NCBI RefSeq assembly: GCF_947500795.1 | Contig: NZ_CANMTE010000003.1 | Span: 310,001-374,000 of the forward strand | Length of the DNA: 64,000 nt | DNA from: an uncultured Gelidibacter sp. | GTDB taxonomy: Bacteria; Bacteroidota; Bacteroidia; Flavobacteriales; Flavobacteriaceae | Direction of reading: 5' to 3' | Part shown: one piece after another, positions 1 through 7,736 of the stretch | Layout of the letters: each line of letters starts with the position of its first letter | How positions within the stretch are numbered: the first letter of the stretch is position 1 | Notes under the pieces: generated by a model | Told to the model about the DNA's origin: nothing | What the model saw: the letters and a program-made list of their open reading frames with translations, nothing else | Databases searched by the model: none | Made by a program: the position numbers and the translations under genes

Positions 1-1043
1 ATTGCTTTTCCCCCATCACTTAAAGATGCCCCTCTGATAAAATCCATTTGGCCACCAACTCCGGAATACATCTTAGAACCGATAGAATCTGCACATACTT
101 GCCCGGTAACATCTACCTCAATAGCAGAATTTATAGCCACCATTCGAGGATTCTGTTTAATGATAGACACATCATTAGTGTAATTGGAAGCGCGCATTTC
201 AATAAACGGATTATCATCTACATAATCATACAACCGTTTCGAGCCCATCAGGAATGTTGCTAAGGACCGACCTCTATTGATGTTTTTATAATTTCCATTG
301 ATTACGTTTTTCAAAATTAAATCAATCACACCATCACTAAACATTTCAGTATGCAATCCTAAATCTTTATGATTGGTTAACCTCGACAATACCGCATTCG
401 GGATACTACCAATACCCATTTGCAATGTGCTTCTATCATCAATTAAACTGGCCACAAAATCACCTATCTTTCCCTCTGTTGCATTTGGTTCTTCCATAAA
501 ATGGATAGGCAACGGTTCATCACAATCCACAAACGCATCAATTTCTGCTATATGAATAATGCCCGCTCCGTGTGTTCTAGGCATTTGCTGATTGACCTGA
601 GCTATCACATATTTGGCATTATCAATGGCAGCTAATGTGGCTTCTACAGATACGCCAAGGGAACAATACCCATGCCTATCAGGAACAGACACATGAATTA
701 AAACGACATCTAAATCGATAATACGTCGCTTAAAAAGTAATGGCAATTCGCTTAAAAAAACTGGCGTATAAGACCCGTTTCCAGCTTTTATGGTGTGTCT
801 GACGTTCTTACCAATAAAAAAGCAGTTCACATGGAAACTGTCCTTTAACTCCGGGTTGGCATAAGGCGCTTCGCCTTCTGTATGCAATTGGCAAATTTCC
901 ACATTCCTGAGTTCTTCATGCCGATTAGCCAAGGCATTAACAAGCAATTGTGGAGCGGCAGCGGCTGCCTGTATATAAATACGATCATTTGATTTTACCG
1001 CCTTTAAGGCTTCTTCTGCAGAAACTGATTTGTACATATTCAT
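1..1043 (-). CDS. Acetyl-CoA hydrolase/transferase family protein (4-hydroxybutyrate CoA-transferase-like), 3' end outside window
   Basis: I translated the reverse strand from 1043 to the window edge: it is open for 347 codons. It begins MNMYKSVSAEEALKAVK and continues through a CoA-transferase fold with VLIHVSVPDRHGYCSLG near residue 120 and HTEMFSDGV near residue 231. The Glu at about 233 in HTEM sits where this family carries the glutamate that forms the covalent CoA thioester. The family moves CoA between acetate or another short acid and an acyl-CoA, or hydrolyses acetyl-CoA, in the cytoplasm. The C-terminus lies beyond base 1, so the total length is unknown. An alternative start is the ATG at 1037. 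It is divergent from map. The substrate cannot be fixed from sequence. Confidence 0.85.
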   Translation of the reverse strand, partial: MNMYKSVSAEEALKAVKSNDRIYIQAAAAAPQLLVNALANRHEELRNVEICQLHTEGEAPYANPELKDSFHVNCFFIGKNVRHTIKAGNGSYTPVFLSELPLLFKRRIIDLDVVLIHVSVPDRHGYCSLGVSVEATLAAIDNAKYVIAQVNQQMPRTHGAGIIHIAEIDAFVDCDEPLPIHFMEEPNATEGKIGDFVASLIDDRSTLQMGIGSIPNAVLSRLTNHKDLGLHTEMFSDGVIDLILKNVINGNYKNINRGRSLATFLMGSKRLYDYVDDNPFIEMRASNYTNDVSIIKQNPRMVAINSAIEVDVTGQVCADSIGSKMYSGVGGQMDFIRGASLSDGGKA

Positions 1044-1055
1044 CCAATTTAATTG

Positions 1056-1063
1056 CAAAACTA
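1056..1063 (-). promoter_or_regulatory. Candidate -7 element for the CoA-transferase gene
   Basis: The reverse strand reads TAGTTTTG, matching the Bacteroidota -7 word TAnnTTTG, 12 bases ahead of the ATG at 1043. No good -33 TTG was seen, so support is modest. Confidence 0.35.
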
Positions 1064-1133
1064 TCCAACAAAATGCAGTAAAAAACTGTCGAAAGTCATG
1101 TTTTCAAAAAATGTCCACCCCATTTATTTTAAG

Positions 1134-1141
1134 TATCTTTG
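1134..1141 (+). promoter_or_regulatory. Candidate -7 element for map
   Basis: TATCTTTG matches TAnnTTTG and ends 17 bases before the ATG at 1159. It argues against the upstream in-frame starts, which would place the start codon inside or before the promoter. Confidence 0.4.
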
Positions 1142-1158
1142 CCAATATTTTTTTTACA

Positions 1159-1977
1159 ATGATTATACAAAAAACACGAGAAGAAATAGAATTGATGCGT
1201 GAAAGTGCGCTTATCGTTTCTAAAACTTTAGGCATGTTGGCCAAGGAAGTAAAACCTGGCGTTACTACCATGCAATTGGATAAAATGGCAGAAGAATTTA
1301 TTCGCGAACAAGGTGCCATTCCTGGATTTTTGGGTCTTTATGATTGTCCTTCTACCCTACTTTGCAGTACCAATGAAGCTGTAGTCCATGGATTGCCAAC
1401 AAATGTGCCTTTGAAAGAAGGAGACGTTGTAGCCATCGATTGTGGTGCTATTAAGAACGAGTTTTACGGGGATCATGCCTATACTTTTGAAATTGGTGAA
1501 GTTGCACCTGAAACCAAAAAGCTCCTTCAAATTACCAAAGAGTCTTTATATGTAGGTATCAGAGAATTAAAAGTCGGCAATCGCGTTGGTGATGTTGGTT
1601 TTGCTATTCAGCAATATTGCGAAGCCGAAGGTTACGGTGTGGTTAGAGAATTAGTAGGTCATGGATTAGGGAAGAAAATGCACGAGGATCCTGAAATGCC
1701 TAACTACGGAAAACGTGGTCGTGGTAAAAAGTTTGTTGAAGGTATGGTTGTGGCAATTGAGCCTATGATTAACTTAGGGACGCATCGTATCAAACAATTG
1801 AATGACGGTTGGACTATCGTTACTCTAGATGGGAAACCTAGTGCGCATTTTGAACACGATGTAGCTATCGTTGATGGGAAACCAGAGATATTGTCGACTT
1901 TCGGGTATATTTATGAAGCATTGGGGATTGTGTCTGATGAGGAAGATGAGTTTAGGCAGAAGGCTTTAGTTTTATAG
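1159..1977 (+). CDS. map: Type I methionine aminopeptidase
   Basis: This cytoplasmic enzyme removes the initiator methionine from nascent proteins. From the ATG at 1159 the product has 272 residues, the usual size for type I. The pita-bread metal ligands are all visible: D94 (AIDCG), D105 (YGDHA), H168 (VGHGLG), E201 (AIEPM) and E232 (HFEHD), with the substrate-side H77 in VVHGLP. The frame is open upstream to a start at 1030, but that extension is not family-like and would cross the likely promoter at 1134, so I chose 1159. Its stop lies 6 bases before the repeat array that precedes the GxxExxY gene. Confidence 0.96.
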   Translation: MIIQKTREEIELMRESALIVSKTLGMLAKEVKPGVTTMQLDKMAEEFIREQGAIPGFLGLYDCPSTLLCSTNEAVVHGLPTNVPLKEGDVVAIDCGAIKNEFYGDHAYTFEIGEVAPETKKLLQITKESLYVGIRELKVGNRVGDVGFAIQQYCEAEGYGVVRELVGHGLGKKMHEDPEMPNYGKRGRGKKFVEGMVVAIEPMINLGTHRIKQLNDGWTIVTLDGKPSAHFEHDVAIVDGKPEILSTFGYIYEALGIVSDEEDEFRQKALVL

Positions 1978-1983
1978 AGCTTT

Positions 1984-2025
1984 CACGGAGATACGCGGAG
2001 ATTTCGCAGAGATACACTGAGATTT
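1984..2025 (+). repeat. Left array of four 10-11 bp units (CRCNGAGATW type) abutting the GxxExxY start
   Basis: Four head-to-tail units are visible: CACGGAGATA, CGCGGAGATTT, CGCAGAGATA and CACTGAGATTT, of 10, 11, 10 and 11 bases. The last unit ends at the base before the ATG at 2026. An inverted counterpart with the same spacing lies at 2395-2436. Confidence 0.85.
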
Positions 2026-2403
2026 ATGAACGATAAATTGACTGAACGAATTATTGGAGCAGCCATAGAAGTTCATAGAACTTTAGGTCCAGGATTGTTG
2101 GAATCTGCATATCAGAAGTGTTTATTTTTCGAACTCAAGTCTCAAGGTTTTGAAGTTCAGCAAGAAATTCCGCTACCCATTATTTATAAAGATATTAAGC
2201 TTGATCATGGCTATCGTATTGATTTATTAGTCGAGAATGAGGTGGTCATCGAAATAAAAACCGTCGATAAGTTTACTGATGTGCATTTTGCACAAATATT
2301 AACCTATCTAAAACTAGGGCATTTCCCTAAAGGATTGCTCATTAATTTTCACACCAAACTATTAACTACAGGCATTAAACGCTTCATTAATTCACCTCTG
2401 TGA
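2026..2403 (+). CDS. GxxExxY protein, PD-(D/E)XK nuclease-like
   Basis: The 125-residue product carries the signature that names the family: G23, E26 and Y29 in GPGLLESAY. Downstream, D66 (YRIDLL) and E76-x-K78 (VIEIK) form the D...ExK core of the PD-(D/E)XK nuclease superfamily, and AQILTYLKLG follows as a helix. Family members are small solitary proteins of unproven function; some relatives are encoded within 23S rRNA intervening sequences. The gene is packed between two inverted short-unit arrays: the left one touches its ATG and the right one contains its TGA. This suggests that gene and arrays form one inserted unit between map and the methyltransferase. Nuclease activity is an inference from the intact core residues. 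Confidence 0.88.
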   Translation: MNDKLTERIIGAAIEVHRTLGPGLLESAYQKCLFFELKSQGFEVQQEIPLPIIYKDIKLDHGYRIDLLVENEVVIEIKTVDKFTDVHFAQILTYLKLGHFPKGLLINFHTKLLTTGIKRFINSPL

Positions 2404-2436
2404 ATCTCTGCGCTTTCTCTGTGAATCTCTGTGACC
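2395..2436 (-). repeat. Right array, inverted copy of the 10-11 bp unit array
   Basis: Read on the minus strand this gives units CACAGAGATT, CACAGAGAAAG, CGCAGAGATT and a partial CACAGAGG, again spaced 10, 11, 10. Aligned by hand with the array at 1984, roughly three quarters of positions match. It contains the GxxExxY stop codon and ends 5 bases before the TTG start of the next gene. Confidence 0.82.
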
Positions 2437-2440
2437 CATT

Positions 2441-3205
2441 TTGAAGAAACTCTTTAAATTAATCCTCAACACCATCCCAAGGCCAATCCTCATCCGATTG
2501 AGTTATGTGGCACGGCCTGTTTTAGCTTTCTTTTTAAAGGGCGATAAATTTACTGATCCGATAGATGGTAAGAGTTTCAAAACCTTTTTACCTTATGGCT
2601 ATGGTACGCAACGCAACAATGTGTTATCGCCATCAACATTAAGTTTGGAACGCCACCGACTGTTATGGTTGTATCTTAAAAGCGACACAGATTTCTTTAC
2701 CGCGCCTAAGAAAGTCCTTCATTTTGCGCCAGAGCAAGCATTTTACAAACGATTCAGAGCAATGAAGCATTTGGATTATGTGACAACGGATTTAAATTCG
2801 CCGTTGGCTGATGTGAAGGCTGACATTTGCAATCTGCCGTTTAAGGACAATGAGTTTGATGTCATTTTATGCAATCATGTGTTGGAACATATTCCGGATG
2901 ACACGAAAGCTATGCAGGAATTATATCGAATTATGAAACCTGGGGGTTATGGGATTTTCCAGATTCCTCAGGATTTGAATAGAGCAGAGACTTTTGAAGA
3001 TGATACTATTACAGATCAGAAAGAACGGGCTGCTATTTTTGGTCAGTATGATCATGTTCGGATTTATGGTCGGGATTATTTTGATAAGCTTCGTTCTATT
3101 GGATTTACAGTAGAGGAAGTTGATTATACGGCGACACTTTCGGATGAAGACGTTATGCGGTATTGCTTAGCGAAAGGGGAAGTAATTCCGGTGGTGCGGA
3201 AGTAA
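2441..3205 (+). CDS. Class I SAM-dependent methyltransferase (type 11 fold), TTG start
   Basis: The 254-residue protein has a methyltransferase core: VLHFAPE in place of the usual motif I, DYVTTDLN for motif II, and DVILCNHVLEHIPDD followed by RIMKPGGYGIF for the later motifs. The substrate is unknown. The basic, hydrophobic N-terminus (MKKLFKLIL) is intact from the TTG at 2441, while an in-frame TGA at 2432 blocks any longer start and the next in-frame ATG lies deep in the domain. The repeat array of the GxxExxY unit ends 5 bases upstream, so the native leader and possibly the A of an ancestral ATG were replaced. Translation may be weak. Confidence 0.85.
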   Translation: MKKLFKLILNTIPRPILIRLSYVARPVLAFFLKGDKFTDPIDGKSFKTFLPYGYGTQRNNVLSPSTLSLERHRLLWLYLKSDTDFFTAPKKVLHFAPEQAFYKRFRAMKHLDYVTTDLNSPLADVKADICNLPFKDNEFDVILCNHVLEHIPDDTKAMQELYRIMKPGGYGIFQIPQDLNRAETFEDDTITDQKERAAIFGQYDHVRIYGRDYFDKLRSIGFTVEEVDYTATLSDEDVMRYCLAKGEVIPVVRK

Positions 3206-3234
3206 GTTGTCGGGGTAAAAGTTTCGTGTTTTGG

Positions 3235-3440
3235 GATTATGGGATTCCTCCTTCGTCGGAATGAGAAAACTGATGTTAATCTTGATAGAAGCCGTTTACT
3301 GTAACGAATACTATAGTGCTTGATTATGGGATTCCTCCTTTGTCGGAATGACAAATTGTTGCTAATATTTATGGAGGGCAATTTCTGTAACGATTCTATA
3401 GTGCTTGATTATGGGATTCCTCCTTTGTCGGAATGACAAA
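3235..3440. repeat. Three direct copies of an ~86 bp intergenic repeat with a GGAATCCCATAATC-type core
   Basis: The core GATTATGGGATTCCTCC-TT(C/T)GTCGGAATGA occurs at 3235, 3322 and 3407, a period of 85-87 bases. Copies 2 and 3 also share the preceding CTGTAACGA...CTATAGTGCTT, so the repeated unit is longer than the core. On the minus strand the core reads TCATTCCGACAAAGGAGG. The array lies between two convergent genes (methyltransferase and apbE). No open frame in it is credible. Confidence 0.85.
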
Positions 3441-3445
3441 ATAAA

Positions 3446-4471
3446 TTAATCTTCAGGGAAACCGTTTAGGGATAGCGTTTCCAATTCCCTTTTATCATTT
3501 TCAAAAATCAAGAATACTTTTAATTCTGGGTGAGTTGCTAAAAAGGCTTTCACCTTTTCAATTCCCATAGCTTTAAATGCCGTGGCGTAGGCATCAGCGG
3601 TCATACAGTCATCAGCAATTACTGAAATACTCAACAAATTCGTTTTACTTGGATATCCCGTTTGGGCATCGATAATATGAGAGTAACGATTTCCCAAACT
3701 GTCCGTTTTAAACTTTCGATAGGTTCCAGATGTGGCCATGGCTTCATCATGCAGGGCAATCACTTTTAAAATGGATTGTTCACCATCAAAATGAGGCAAT
3801 TCAACACCTACTCTCCAAGGTTTTTGTTTTTCAAAATTCTGACCTTTACATCTAATTTCGCCGCCAATATCTACAATATAATCTTTGATATTCTGACTTT
3901 CGAGAAATTCTGCAATCACATCTACACCATATCCTTTGGCAATCGCATTAAAATCGATAAACGTATTCGGATTGTCTTTAACGATTTTATTGTTGTTTAA
4001 ATTCACCTTATCCAACCCAACACTCACCATCAAACTATCAATTTTAAGACTGTCTAAGGCAATTATTGTTCCTTCGGGACCAAAATCCCATGCGTTGACT
4101 AAAACGCCTATTGTCGGATCAAAAACACCGTTAGTAGCTTCATAAATTTCCTTCGACGCATTAAATACAATTTTGAAATGGGAATCCACCCGAACACCTT
4201 CATTGTGGTTAATTTTTGAAATATCTGAATCTGCTTGGTACGTCGACATTGAATTATTGATCACCTGAAATAAGCTATCAATTTGACGTTGATAGTTTAC
4301 ATTATCTTCAGAATGGTATTGCACACCATAAGTGGTTCCAAAAATGGCACCTGTTATGACAGTGTTTTTCGGTTCTTGCTTACAGGAGACTAAAACTAAG
4401 ATAAATAGGATTCCAAAAAGGTTTCGACTCTGTTTAAGTAAATTCATCAGGATACTTTTTGGTTCTTTCAT
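3446..4471 (-). CDS. apbE: FAD:protein FMN transferase, lipoprotein
   Basis: ApbE moves FMN from FAD onto a threonine of target proteins outside the inner membrane; known targets include NqrB and NqrC, both encoded nearby. The 341-residue product has a signal segment followed by the lipobox LVSC, so it is probably a lipoprotein. Family motifs are present: MSTYQADSDISKIN, FIDFNAIAKGYGVD, GEIRCKGQN, and the C-terminal HIIDAQTGYP and TADAYATA, the last giving the Mg/FAD ligands. Start at 4471 is the first ATG; Met8 is an alternative. It follows the small gene at 4481-4858 by 9 bases on the same strand. The nqr operon lies upstream beyond an opposite-strand gene. Confidence 0.93.
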   Translation of the reverse strand: MKEPKSILMNLLKQSRNLFGILFILVLVSCKQEPKNTVITGAIFGTTYGVQYHSEDNVNYQRQIDSLFQVINNSMSTYQADSDISKINHNEGVRVDSHFKIVFNASKEIYEATNGVFDPTIGVLVNAWDFGPEGTIIALDSLKIDSLMVSVGLDKVNLNNNKIVKDNPNTFIDFNAIAKGYGVDVIAEFLESQNIKDYIVDIGGEIRCKGQNFEKQKPWRVGVELPHFDGEQSILKVIALHDEAMATSGTYRKFKTDSLGNRYSHIIDAQTGYPSKTNLLSISVIADDCMTADAYATAFKAMGIEKVKAFLATHPELKVFLIFENDKRELETLSLNGFPED

Positions 4472-4480
4472 CTTCAGATT

Positions 4481-4858
4481 TTAATTCAGATTAGTGTCGA
4501 CCACTTGAATGCCATTGTATTCAATCAAGTATTCTTCGTTTAAATAAACTGGTAAATCTTCTCCTTTCGGATTACCGAGGCCGACACCTGCATATAAAAC
4601 TTTCGCATCCTTTTCCCTTGCATGTTTTTTGAAGGATTCCATCCAAATCATATCATAATTATTCGGGTTCTCAGGAAGCATCACCGCCTTAACGATGACA
4701 AAGAAATATTGCTTGTTTTTATCAATACAAACAAATTGAGGATGTCTTTTAAGTTTGCTATTGATGGCTATAAATTCAAAGCCTCGTTTCTCCAAATCCT
4801 TTCCGACATGGTTCATGGCGAGGTTATGTAGTTCTTGTGGTGTAAGTGCTTTGCTCAT
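4481..4858 (-). CDS. Conserved small protein, unknown function (possible degenerate nuclease-like fold)
   Basis: I do not recognise a characterised family. From the ATG at 4858 the product is 125 residues, soluble, with no signal or membrane segment. It runs helix, GFEFIAI strand, then HPQFVCIDKNKQYFFVIVKA (39-58), then a long charged helix and KVLYAGVGLG. This layout resembles the alpha-beta-beta-beta-alpha-beta order of PD-(D/E)XK proteins, with only P40 and K57 at catalytic-like places. The track frame could start at 4885, but a likely -7 element at 4863-4870 favours 4858. It is probably co-transcribed with apbE (9 base gap), which suggests a link to flavinylation or the NQR pump, unproven. 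Confidence 0.7.
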   Translation of the reverse strand: MSKALTPQELHNLAMNHVGKDLEKRGFEFIAINSKLKRHPQFVCIDKNKQYFFVIVKAVMLPENPNNYDMIWMESFKKHAREKDAKVLYAGVGLGNPKGEDLPVYLNEEYLIEYNGIQVVDTNLN

Positions 4859-4862
4859 GTTG

Positions 4863-4870
4863 CAAAAATA
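4863..4870 (-). promoter_or_regulatory. Candidate -7 element for the 4481-4858/apbE unit
   Basis: The reverse strand reads TATTTTTG (TAnnTTTG) only 4 bases ahead of the ATG at 4858, so the transcript would be leaderless or nearly so. Confidence 0.35.
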
Positions 4871-5074
4871 CAATAATGCCAACAATTAAGATCTTAAGTA
4901 AATTAGAAAATATAACAAATCAAAAAAAATGGAAAATTCGGTTAGAACGATTTGAAATTGTAACATCCATTATCTTAGTTTTTGGAAATTCAAGCGTTTG
5001 TTACTGTTAAAACTCTTTAAAGACTTCATTTAAAATTGCTTTTTCAGTATCTTAATAGTCACAAACTTCTAATT

Positions 5075-5533
5075 ATGAACACTTCATACCGATTAGAACA
5101 AGCGCTAAAGAAACTATACACCGCGTTTCACAACAACACACTACACCCAGAATGTTGTCAGCAGTGTGCCGTAGGAAATATTTTGGACAATACCGATGCC
5201 TGGAAACATCTTTCCGACCGTCATGGATCGTTACAGTTGAATTATGTGGGTTTGGTAAATCAGAATATTGGAAGGACATTTAATGGGTATGCTCCTCTCG
5301 AATTACTGCAAATTGAAGCCACATTCCTTAAAGCTTGTGGCTATAGTTTACCCTTACTTCATGGTGGAAGGAAACCAAAATCCCCAACAGACAAGTCCAT
5401 ACTTTTTGAAGGCTTATGTGCAACAGTTGCATTGCTATGTGAGCTGGATGGCGTCGAAAATGTAATGGATTGTTCTAAAATCTTTGATTATAATCCTGAA
5501 CAAAATCACCACATCACAAACATGATTGTATAA
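5075..5533 (+). CDS. Conserved hypothetical protein with a CC..C cysteine cluster
   Basis: The 152-residue soluble protein begins MNTSYRLEQALKKLYTAF. It has HPECCQQCAVGN near residues 23-34, a compact cysteine group that could bind a metal or form a redox site, and further Cys residues at GLCATVALLCELDG. I recall close homologues in Flavobacteriaceae, sometimes labelled as NqrF, but nothing here resembles the ferredoxin or FAD domains of NqrF, so I do not use that name. The frame is open from 5036, but the ATG at 5075 matches the family N-terminus. It converges on nqrF with a shared bidirectional terminator at 5532-5563. Confidence 0.72.
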   Translation: MNTSYRLEQALKKLYTAFHNNTLHPECCQQCAVGNILDNTDAWKHLSDRHGSLQLNYVGLVNQNIGRTFNGYAPLELLQIEATFLKACGYSLPLLHGGRKPKSPTDKSILFEGLCATVALLCELDGVENVMDCSKIFDYNPEQNHHITNMIV

Positions 5534-5563
5534 AAAAACCCAACACTTTCATGTTGGGTTTTT
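5532..5563. terminator. Bidirectional intrinsic terminator
   Basis: AAACCCAACA, a 6-base loop, TGTTGGGTTT forms a perfect 10 bp stem with A and T runs on both sides. It ends the + gene at 5533 and nqrF on the minus strand. A second short dyad TTCCTAT...ATAGGAA lies at 5567-5584. Confidence 0.85.
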
Positions 5564-5618
5564 AAATTCCTATGCTAATAGGAACCTATGATATAAAATT
5601 AAGATTCAATTTTAATGA

Positions 5619-6929
5619 TTATCCACCAAAGTCGTCAAATCTGATGTTCTCATCTGGGATTCCGAAGTCTTCACCCATCTTTTGAACCGCTTGGTTCATC
5701 AACGGAGGACCACAGAAATACAATTCGATATCTTCTGGTGATTCATGGTGATTTAGGTAGTTATCAATAACACAGTTGTGAATAAATCCTACGAAACCAT
5801 CTCCAGGAGCGTCAATATTTTCTTTTACTTGCCAATTATCTTCTTCCAAAGGTTCAGACAAGGCTAAGTAAAATTTAAAGTTAGGGAAATCTCTTTCTAA
5901 CTCACGGAAATGCTCTAGGTAGAACAACTCACGTTTAGAACGACCACCATACCAATATGTTACTTTACGACCTGTTTTTAAGGTTTTGAATAAGTGGTAC
6001 AAGTGAGAACGCATTGGCGCCATACCAGCTCCACCACCAACATATAACATTTCTGCCTCAGATTCATTGATAAAGAATTCACCGTAAGGACCTGAAATAA
6101 CTACTTTATCACCTTTTTTCTGATTAAAGATGTAAGATGATGCGATACCTGGGTTCACATCCATCCAACCGTTTTTAGCACGATCAAAAGGAGGTGTTGC
6201 AATACGAACGTTCAACATAATTTCACGTCCTTCTGCAGGGTAAGAAGCCATAGAATAAGCACGCTCTACAGTTTCTTCATTTTTCATTACCAATGGCCAC
6301 AATTTAAATTTGTCCCATTCTTCTTGGAATTTATCTGGTCTGTCATGCTCTTCAGGATGCGCAGTGATATCCATATCCGCGAAGTTTATAGTACATGGTG
6401 GAATTTCAATTTGGATATACCCACCTGCTTTGTAGCCCATATCTTCTGGAATCTCAACAACAAACTCTTTAATGAAAGATGCTACGTTATAATTTCTTAC
6501 AACTGTTGCTTCCCATTTTTTAATTCCGAATACTTCCTCAGGAATGGTAATTTCCATATCCTGTTTTACTTTTACCTGACATGATAAACGTGCACCATGT
6601 TGTAATTCTTTTCTTGTAAAGTGAGGTGTTTCTGTTGGAAGCGCTTCACCTCCACCTGATAATACATGACATTCACATTGAATACATGTTCCACCACCAC
6701 CACAAGCTGATGGTAAGAATATTTTTTCACTACCAAGTGTAGATAGTAAACTATTACCTGAAGATACTTCTATCTCACGTTCACCGTTAATCAAGATTTT
6801 AACCGGTCCTGATGGTGATAACTTTTGTTTTACAAAGAGCAATAATGTTACCAATACCAGCGTGATTATTAAAAAGGCTGCTACTGTTGCTATAATGGTA
6901 CCTAAGGTTCCTGCTGCTAATAAAATCAT
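5619..6929 (-). CDS. nqrF: Na+-translocating NADH:quinone reductase subunit F
   Basis: NqrF is the electron-entry subunit: it oxidises NADH through FAD and a [2Fe-2S] cluster at the inner face of the membrane. The 436-residue product has an N-terminal membrane helix (residues ~5-30), a ferredoxin domain with SACGGGGTCIQCECH near 75 and a fourth Cys in RLSCQV, then the FAD-binding RAYSMASYP and the NAD-binding GGGAGMAPMRSHLY, ending with the family-typical IRFDDFGG. It is the last gene of nqrABCDEF, one base after nqrE. Length and domain order are standard. Confidence 0.97.
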   Translation of the reverse strand: MILLAAGTLGTIIATVAAFLIITLVLVTLLLFVKQKLSPSGPVKILINGEREIEVSSGNSLLSTLGSEKIFLPSACGGGGTCIQCECHVLSGGGEALPTETPHFTRKELQHGARLSCQVKVKQDMEITIPEEVFGIKKWEATVVRNYNVASFIKEFVVEIPEDMGYKAGGYIQIEIPPCTINFADMDITAHPEEHDRPDKFQEEWDKFKLWPLVMKNEETVERAYSMASYPAEGREIMLNVRIATPPFDRAKNGWMDVNPGIASSYIFNQKKGDKVVISGPYGEFFINESEAEMLYVGGGAGMAPMRSHLYHLFKTLKTGRKVTYWYGGRSKRELFYLEHFRELERDFPNFKFYLALSEPLEEDNWQVKENIDAPGDGFVGFIHNCVIDNYLNHHESPEDIELYFCGPPLMNQAVQKMGEDFGIPDENIRFDDFGG

Positions 6930-6930
6930 C

Positions 6931-7665
6931 TTATTCGTTTACTTTAGTGATGTTCAACGTTTGTTTATCTTCTGTAGTTTTTTCAATTTGAGATAGTTCT
7001 TTATCTCCTTCTTGTACAACAGTTCCTTTAGCTACTTCTGGTTCATCGCCACCAGTTAGCATTCCTCCAAAGCTCATAAAACCAATAGCCATTAATCCGG
7101 TAATGATAAACGTGATCCCTAAACCTCTTAATGCTGGTGGAACGTTAGAATATCTTATTTTCTCACGGATGGCAGCAATAGTAAGAATTGCTAAGAACCA
7201 ACCGATTCCTGAAGACACACCGTAGTTAAACGCCAATCCTAAGGTTTGGATATCTCTTGATTGCATGAATAATGAACCACCCAAGATGGCACAGTTAACC
7301 GCAATAAGAGGTAAGAAAATACCTAATGAATTATATAATGAAGGTGAAAATTTCTCTACAACAATCTCTACCAATTGTACCATTGTTGCAATGGTTGCGA
7401 TAAACATGATAAAGGAAAGGAAACTCAAGTCGTAGCTTGCATATTCTTCACCTAACCAAACTAACGCGCCGTCTTTCAAAATGTATTGATCCAACAACCA
7501 GTTTAAAGGTACTGTAATGGCCAATACGAAGATGACCGCAGCACCAAGACCAACTGCTGTAGCTACTTTTTTAGATACCGCAAGGTAAGAACACATCCCA
7601 AGGAACGTAGCAAATACCATGTTATCTATAAATATCGATTTAAAAAATAATTCTAAGTGTTCCAT
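6931..7665 (-). CDS. nqrE: Na+-translocating NADH:quinone reductase subunit E, with hydrophilic C-terminal tail
   Basis: NqrE is one of the two homologous six-helix membrane subunits (with NqrD) that hold an iron centre between inverted half-membrane helices. The 244-residue product shows [14 protein letters not shown] near the N-terminus and [14 protein letters not shown] in the middle, both carrying the cysteines expected for the iron site. After the usual end of the family, at about FMSFGGML, there is an extra ~38-residue polar tail rich in E, D, K and T. Most described NqrE proteins are near 200 residues. It precedes nqrF by one base and follows nqrD by a 98-base gap, the only loose junction in the operon. 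Confidence 0.95.
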   Translation of the reverse strand: MEHLELFFKSIFIDNMVFATFLGMCSYLAVSKKVATAVGLGAAVIFVLAITVPLNWLLDQYILKDGALVWLGEEYASYDLSFLSFIMFIATIATMVQLVEIVVEKFSPSLYNSLGIFLPLIAVNCAILGGSLFMQSRDIQTLGLAFNYGVSSGIGWFLAILTIAAIREKIRYSNVPPALRGLGITFIITGLMAIGFMSFGGMLTGGDEPEVAKGTVVQEGDKELSQIEKTTEDKQTLNITKVNE

Positions 7666-7736
7666 TTTTTAAGTTATAAGTTTTAGTACTTAAAGTGCCT
7701 AAAGTTTTATAATTCAAATAACATTAAACTGTTACT

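Noticed and set aside
48-555. Plus-strand frames at 48-263 and 373-555
   Set aside because: They are antisense shadows of the CoA-transferase gene, whose minus-strand translation is clearly the real protein.
1030-1158. Extended N-terminus of methionine aminopeptidase
   Set aside because: The extra 43 residues are not family-like and span the likely promoter at 1134-1141.
3124-3381. Minus-strand open frame of 85 codons with FRQRRNPII-type repeats
   Set aside because: It is made by translating the ~86 bp repeat and the end of the methyltransferase gene; no family-like features.
3235-3440. Possible CRISPR array
   Set aside because: Only three copies, and the spacers between copies 2 and 3 are themselves partly repeated; no cas genes in the window.
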